DNA of 8,226 nt from Gammaproteobacteria bacterium (GTDB lineage Bacteria > Pseudomonadota > Gammaproteobacteria > Granulosicoccales > Granulosicoccaceae). Position 1 is the first letter of the stretch, and every line of letters begins with the position of its first letter. Below, one piece after another: positions 5,292-8,226 of the stretch. The notes under the pieces were generated by a model. It saw only the letters and a list, made by a program, of their open reading frames with translations, did no database searches and was not told the origin of the DNA. Both the position numbers and the translations under genes were made by a program. The stretch is from positions 1 to 8,226 of the forward strand of contig JAGRHW010000151.1 of the NCBI GenBank assembly GCA_020444765.1. The letters run 5' to 3'.

Positions 5292-6134
5292 TCAGACCGA
5301 TGGGTTTGGCGGAAACCGAATCGCCGTTACCTGCGCCTTGTAAAAAGGGAAATAATCGTCGCTGCCGAACAGATTACCCGCTTCAACCCTGAAGGGGAGA
5401 CGATAACCCTGGACGTCCCGGAAATCCGATAACAGGCCACCGAAGGGTTGCAGTCGGTATGTCTTATCAGTATTGGCATTACTCCAGCGCAGAAAGGATA
5501 CTTCGCGCGGCCGGCCGTCGGTGTCGATTTTCAGGCTGACTGTTTGTGCCAGCGCGCCGTGGCTGATCGTGACGCGGGCGGTATCCGAGTCGACGCTTTC
5601 CCAGACGACATTTGGTCCCGGCAGTACGGCGGCCGGCGTCCAGAACACGGACTCTGCGATATAACGACCAAAGGCTGAACGTGCGTGATCCGGGTCGCCG
5701 CCCATCCGTGCCACGGGCAGCAGGCCAAGAAGGCGAAAGCGTGTCCAGCGGCCTGAATCCGAGCCCGATACCGGTATCAGGCCGAGCAGGTGTAAATGCC
5801 AGACAAAGCCCTGCGGTGCGGCGAGGATTTGTCGGGCCTGCATGGGTCGGTAGTTTGCCGCGTCCCGTGAGCCGAGGCTGAACCGGCCGCCCATCTCCAG
5901 TTCCGCGACTGTCAGCAACGGTGTGCCGGGAACGATGGCGAAATTCAAAAACCGCTGTGCCGGTTCCGGCAGGCCGGCGACCATCTCCGGCTTATAGCAT
6001 GCCGGGTCTTTTGTCTGCAGACTGGCAAGTCGTGTCCATTCCATCCGTTCAGCACGCTTGTCCAGCAGGCGGAGAACAAACAATACGGCAAGCAACAGTG
6101 CCAATAGCGTCAGGAGCAGCAGGCTTATCTTCAT
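5292..6134 (-). CDS. DUF6544-family membrane-anchored protein (280 aa)
   Basis: The N-terminus is a strong hydrophobic anchor (about residues 3-23, almost all Leu, Ala, Ile and Val, followed by RLLDKR), so the rest is probably periplasmic or membrane-facing. The body matches my recollection of DUF6544: an LPEPAQRFLNF segment near residue 55, a repeated aromatic/Gly pattern (APQGFVWHLHLLGLIPVSGSDS at about 105-126), an AESVFWTPAAVLPG segment near 160, then beta-rich repeats ending in a SDDYFPFYKAQVTAI strand. No catalytic motif is visible and the function is unknown to me. The ribosome binding site before the ATG is weak, so the start is moderately supported. It is divergent from the LysE-type exporter over 150 nt and convergent with the Crp/Fnr gene, with a 1-nt gap and no room for a terminator of its own. 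Confidence 0.78.
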   Translation of the reverse strand: MKISLLLLTLLALLLAVLFVLRLLDKRAERMEWTRLASLQTKDPACYKPEMVAGLPEPAQRFLNFAIVPGTPLLTVAELEMGGRFSLGSRDAANYRPMQARQILAAPQGFVWHLHLLGLIPVSGSDSGRWTRFRLLGLLPVARMGGDPDHARSAFGRYIAESVFWTPAAVLPGPNVVWESVDSDTARVTISHGALAQTVSLKIDTDGRPREVSFLRWSNANTDKTYRLQPFGGLLSDFRDVQGYRLPFRVEAGNLFGSDDYFPFYKAQVTAIRFPPNPSV

Positions 6135-6284
6135 GGGTAGGGCCCTGCCGGGTGATCTGGTCGTTTGTGATTATCCGCTCAGTGCCTGGTGCCGGCAAGC
6201 GGGGTGATGACGATATCAATTTTGTTCAATACCCCGTTCAGCCGTAATTGCAGAATTCCCGGGTGGTTTCAACGGAGGTCGAGG

Positions 6285-6878
6285 ATGAGTCTTGCCATGA
6301 TGCTGCCCATGGCGGCGTTTGCGCTGGCGACGTCGATATCACCCGGGCCGGTGAATCTGGTCTGTCTGAGTAGCGGCGCGCGTTATCCGGTCTCCGCCGG
6401 GCTGGTCTTTGTCAGTGGCGCCACGCTTGGCTTTGTCGCGTTGTTTGTCGCTGTCGGCCTGGGCTTGTATTCCTTGCTGCTTATGCTGCCGGTGCTTGAA
6501 GTTTTACTGCGCTGGGCGGGGGTGGCATTTTTACTTTACCTGAGTGTGAGACTGGCTCTGGATAACGGTCAGTTAGCGGAAAGCTGCGCGCAAAAGGCGC
6601 CGGGATTTGTCGCCGGAGCACTGATGCAATGGCTGAATCCCAAAGCCTGGCTGGCCTCGGCCTCGGGGATTGGCGCCTACACGAACGCGAACGATCTGAG
6701 ACAGCTCGCGGTATTTGCCTTGCTCTATCTGTTGATCTGCTGGTTGTCGCTGGCAGGCTGGGTATACGCGGGTGCATTTTTGCGCCGTTATCTGCAACGG
6801 CCTGTCATTTTGGTGGCAATCAACCGGACACTGGCTGTATTACTCGCGGCCAGTTGCATCTATCTGCTGAGCGGATGA
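6285..6878 (+). CDS. LysE/RhtB-family amino-acid exporter
   Basis: The 197-aa hydrophobic protein shows the LysE-superfamily landmarks: an N-terminal helix with the ALATSISPGPVNL motif (Pro20-Gly21-Pro22), a GLVFVSGATLGF segment, and the central GALMQWLNPKAWLAS motif (Asn118-Pro119-Lys120). About six membrane helices can be placed, near 6-28, 37-61, 63-88, 108-130, 145-168 and 174-195. The length is normal for RhtB-type exporters, which move amino acids or related metabolites out of the cell; the substrate cannot be read. An upstream in-frame ATG (6189) would add 32 polar residues and is rejected. The ATG at 6285 has CGGAGG about 6 nt upstream and starts directly at the first helix. The last 39 nt overlap the AraC-family gene on the other strand, a likely regulator of this exporter. 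Confidence 0.88.
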   Translation: MSLAMMLPMAAFALATSISPGPVNLVCLSSGARYPVSAGLVFVSGATLGFVALFVAVGLGLYSLLLMLPVLEVLLRWAGVAFLLYLSVRLALDNGQLAESCAQKAPGFVAGALMQWLNPKAWLASASGIGAYTNANDLRQLAVFALLYLLICWLSLAGWVYAGAFLRRYLQRPVILVAINRTLAVLLAASCIYLLSG

Positions 6879-7697
6879 GGGTAGCCGGTACTGATTTGGT
6901 GTCGCGGCCATCAGACGCTTGAAAGCGCGCTGAAAATGAGGTTGATCGGCAAAGCCGGCGTTCAACGCGGCCTCGACGATGGGCGCGCCGTTTTTCAAGG
7001 CGTGCCGCCCGAGCTGAATCCGCCGGTTGATCAGGTAAGCATGAGGCGTCAGACCAAAATACTGCTTGAATGAGCGGATCAGATGGCCGGCGCTGTAACC
7101 TGAAAAGTCGCATAAGTCTTCCAGAGCGATGTCCTCGACGGCGTGGCGGTCGAGATAGGCGGCCAATTCCTTCAGGGTTTGCGGCACTTGCGGCTGACAG
7201 CGTTCGGTCTGGCCGGTCAGCTCATGCATCAGATCGGACAGAAACCCGGTCACCGTCGTCTGCTTGTCAAGCAGGTCGCGCCGGGAATCCAGCAGGCAGT
7301 CCGCAACGCGAAGGTATCTTTCATACCAGGCTTTATCCGAGAGCGTCGCCCTTGATATATCCTGCCAGCAAGTTGTATCCAGTAAGCCCGCTTTGTGGCG
7401 TAAATCGGTCAGCCAGCCGGTGTCGATATACAACATCAGATAGGCCCAGGCCTGGTTATCGACAGGATTGCAAGCATGGACCCATTCGGGATTGACCAGA
7501 ACCAGATCGCCGGCCGAGACAAGGTAGCTGTCATCCCGGTAGAGGTATGTGCTTTTACCGGCGGTAATGGCACCCAGCGACCATTGAGTATGGCTGTGGG
7601 GTGCATAACAGACCTGGCGTCCATCCCCGACCTTGCGCAGCTCGACATACGGCATACGGGCGTCGCGCCAGAAGATCGGTTTTGCTGGAGATGTCAT
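6840..7697 (-). CDS. AraC-family transcriptional regulator
   Basis: The 285-aa product has an N-terminal cupin-like effector domain (about residues 20-150; APHSHTQWSLGAITAG, then GDLVLVNPEWVHACNP) and a C-terminal AraC/XylS double helix-turn-helix (about 178-275). The second half carries the family signature IVEAALNAGFADQPHFQRAFKRLM followed by TPNQYR. Proteins of this architecture often sit beside LysE-type exporters and control them; here the exporter is the convergent neighbour, and the 3' ends overlap by 39 nt. Start: ATG at 7697 with AGGT about 10 nt upstream, which is acceptable but not strong. The FosA gene ends 46 nt upstream on the same strand, so read-through transcription is possible. 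The inducer is unknown, presumably a small metabolite or amino acid bound in the cupin. Confidence 0.9.
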   Translation of the reverse strand: MTSPAKPIFWRDARMPYVELRKVGDGRQVCYAPHSHTQWSLGAITAGKSTYLYRDDSYLVSAGDLVLVNPEWVHACNPVDNQAWAYLMLYIDTGWLTDLRHKAGLLDTTCWQDISRATLSDKAWYERYLRVADCLLDSRRDLLDKQTTVTGFLSDLMHELTGQTERCQPQVPQTLKELAAYLDRHAVEDIALEDLCDFSGYSAGHLIRSFKQYFGLTPHAYLINRRIQLGRHALKNGAPIVEAALNAGFADQPHFQRAFKRLMAATPNQYRLPSSAQQIDATGRE

Positions 7698-7743
7698 AAG
7701 TCTGTTTACCTTGCCTGAAAAAACTGATGATAGCAGGGCGTTG

Positions 7744-8142
7744 TTAAAGCCATGTCATACCCTTGTAAGGTTCGGACGCAAGACTTTGCAGGCGGCTTTC
7801 CAGACTGCCGACATGAATTTCCAGCTTGTGCCCATCCGGGTCGAGAATATATAGCGACTGGCCTTCACTTTTATTGCTTTTCCACTCCCTGACACCCAGG
7901 TCCTTGAGCCGCCGGCTGAAGGTGTCAAATCCGGAAGCGTCGATATCGAAGGCGATATGCGTGTAATCACGTTTCGGGCAAGGCTCGTCGCAGGACAGAC
8001 AAAACCATAAACTGCCAAGGGAAAGATAAGCTCCGTTATCCCATTTGACGTGACCCTGGAAACCCAGTACCTCGGTGTAAAAATGCAATGAGCGATCAAG
8101 GTCGCTGACGGCGATGGTGAGATGATTCAGGCCTGAAATCAC
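7744..8142 (-). CDS. fosA: FosA-type fosfomycin glutathione transferase
   Basis: The 132-aa protein belongs to the VOC (glyoxalase/dioxygenase) fold. It closely follows FosA, the Mn2+- and K+-dependent enzyme that opens the fosfomycin epoxide with glutathione. Visible landmarks are metal ligands His7 (GLNHLT), His62 (YTHIAF) and Glu108 (HKLEIHVG); Thr9; the K+ loop residues Ser92-Glu93-Gly94 and Ser96; Lys88, Tyr98 and Arg117; and the C-terminal PYKGM typical of the family. I chose the GTG at 8142: it has CAGGA 6 nt upstream, and the product then opens MISGLNHLT, in step with known FosA proteins. The ATG at 8160 would add six residues and lacks a well-spaced ribosome binding site. Chromosomal FosA genes are common in gammaproteobacteria, and I see no mobile element beside it. 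Activity is predicted from residues, not shown. Confidence 0.92.
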   Translation of the reverse strand: MISGLNHLTIAVSDLDRSLHFYTEVLGFQGHVKWDNGAYLSLGSLWFCLSCDEPCPKRDYTHIAFDIDASGFDTFSRRLKDLGVREWKSNKSEGQSLYILDPDGHKLEIHVGSLESRLQSLASEPYKGMTWL

Positions 8143-8148
8143 GGTTTT

Positions 8149-8153
8149 TCCTG
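8149..8153 (-). promoter_or_regulatory. Ribosome binding site deciding the FosA GTG start
   Basis: CAGGA on the minus strand lies 6 nt before the GTG at 8142. It falls inside the six codons that an ATG start at 8160 would add, so it supports initiation at the GTG. Confidence 0.65.
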
Positions 8154-8226
8154 AGCGCATTGGTGTTTTTTTGGTCCTGCTTGTACTGGATGCAAGCTAT
8201 CACACTTGAGTGGCTATGGCTAAGTG

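Noticed and set aside
6189..6284. Longer LysE-type protein starting at 6189
   Set aside because: It adds 32 polar residues not expected in the family and ignores the good ribosome binding site before 6285.
7070..7495. Plus-strand open frame of 141 codons inside the AraC-family gene
   Set aside because: Arg/Ser/Pro-rich translation with no domain pattern, antisense to a clear AraC-family gene.
8163..8226. Promoter for the FosA gene and a short GCTTG/CAAGC repeat
   Set aside because: No pair of -35 and -10 hexamers with good spacing was found, and the 5-bp repeat is too short to support.

Overview
The window looks like chromosomal DNA from a gammaproteobacterium of moderate GC. This is inferred from the FosA-type enzyme, the AraC/LysE pairing, the Crp/Fnr regulator and the gene density. 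I cannot name a genus. There are nine complete protein genes, one gene cut by the left edge, one probable gene remnant and one short transposon-like insertion. I see no tRNA, rRNA or CRISPR array, and no gene-free stretch over 300 bases.

Left part (1-2280): the 3' end of a purine-type phosphoribosyltransferase gene is followed by an AT-rich block read on the minus strand. This block holds two unrecognised small membrane/exported proteins whose genes overlap by 4 nt. Upstream of them is a DUF4279 protein, and overlapping its start is a 69-codon open fragment with no start codon. The fragment looks like the last piece of a larger gene. With the low GC, this suggests the worn remains of a horizontally acquired toxin/immunity-like module, but the toxin assignment is inference.

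Middle (2280-5290): an exported isochorismatase-fold cysteine hydrolase (minus strand, with its own terminator hairpin) is divergent from a two-gene plus-strand unit. That unit encodes a membrane-anchored di-heme cytochrome c peroxidase/MauG-type protein and a Crp/Fnr-family regulator with paired cysteines. Between the two genes sits a 73-bp element with 19-bp terminal inverted repeats (18/19 matching), flanked by a TAA direct repeat. Removing the element and one TAA restores a compact operon in which the peroxidase stop codon runs straight into the regulator's Shine-Dalgarno sequence. This is the clearest unexpected structure in the window.

Right part (5292-8226): a membrane-anchored DUF6544 protein (minus) is divergent from a LysE/RhtB-type exporter (plus). 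The exporter gene's 3' end overlaps, tail to tail, an AraC-family regulator gene (minus). Upstream of the regulator, on the same strand, is a FosA-type fosfomycin glutathione transferase that keeps the metal ligands and K+ loop residues. Its best start is a GTG with a good ribosome binding site.

Several annotated starts differ from the longest open frames because ribosome binding sites, signal peptides or family alignment favour internal starts: 2993, 3181, 6285 and 8142.
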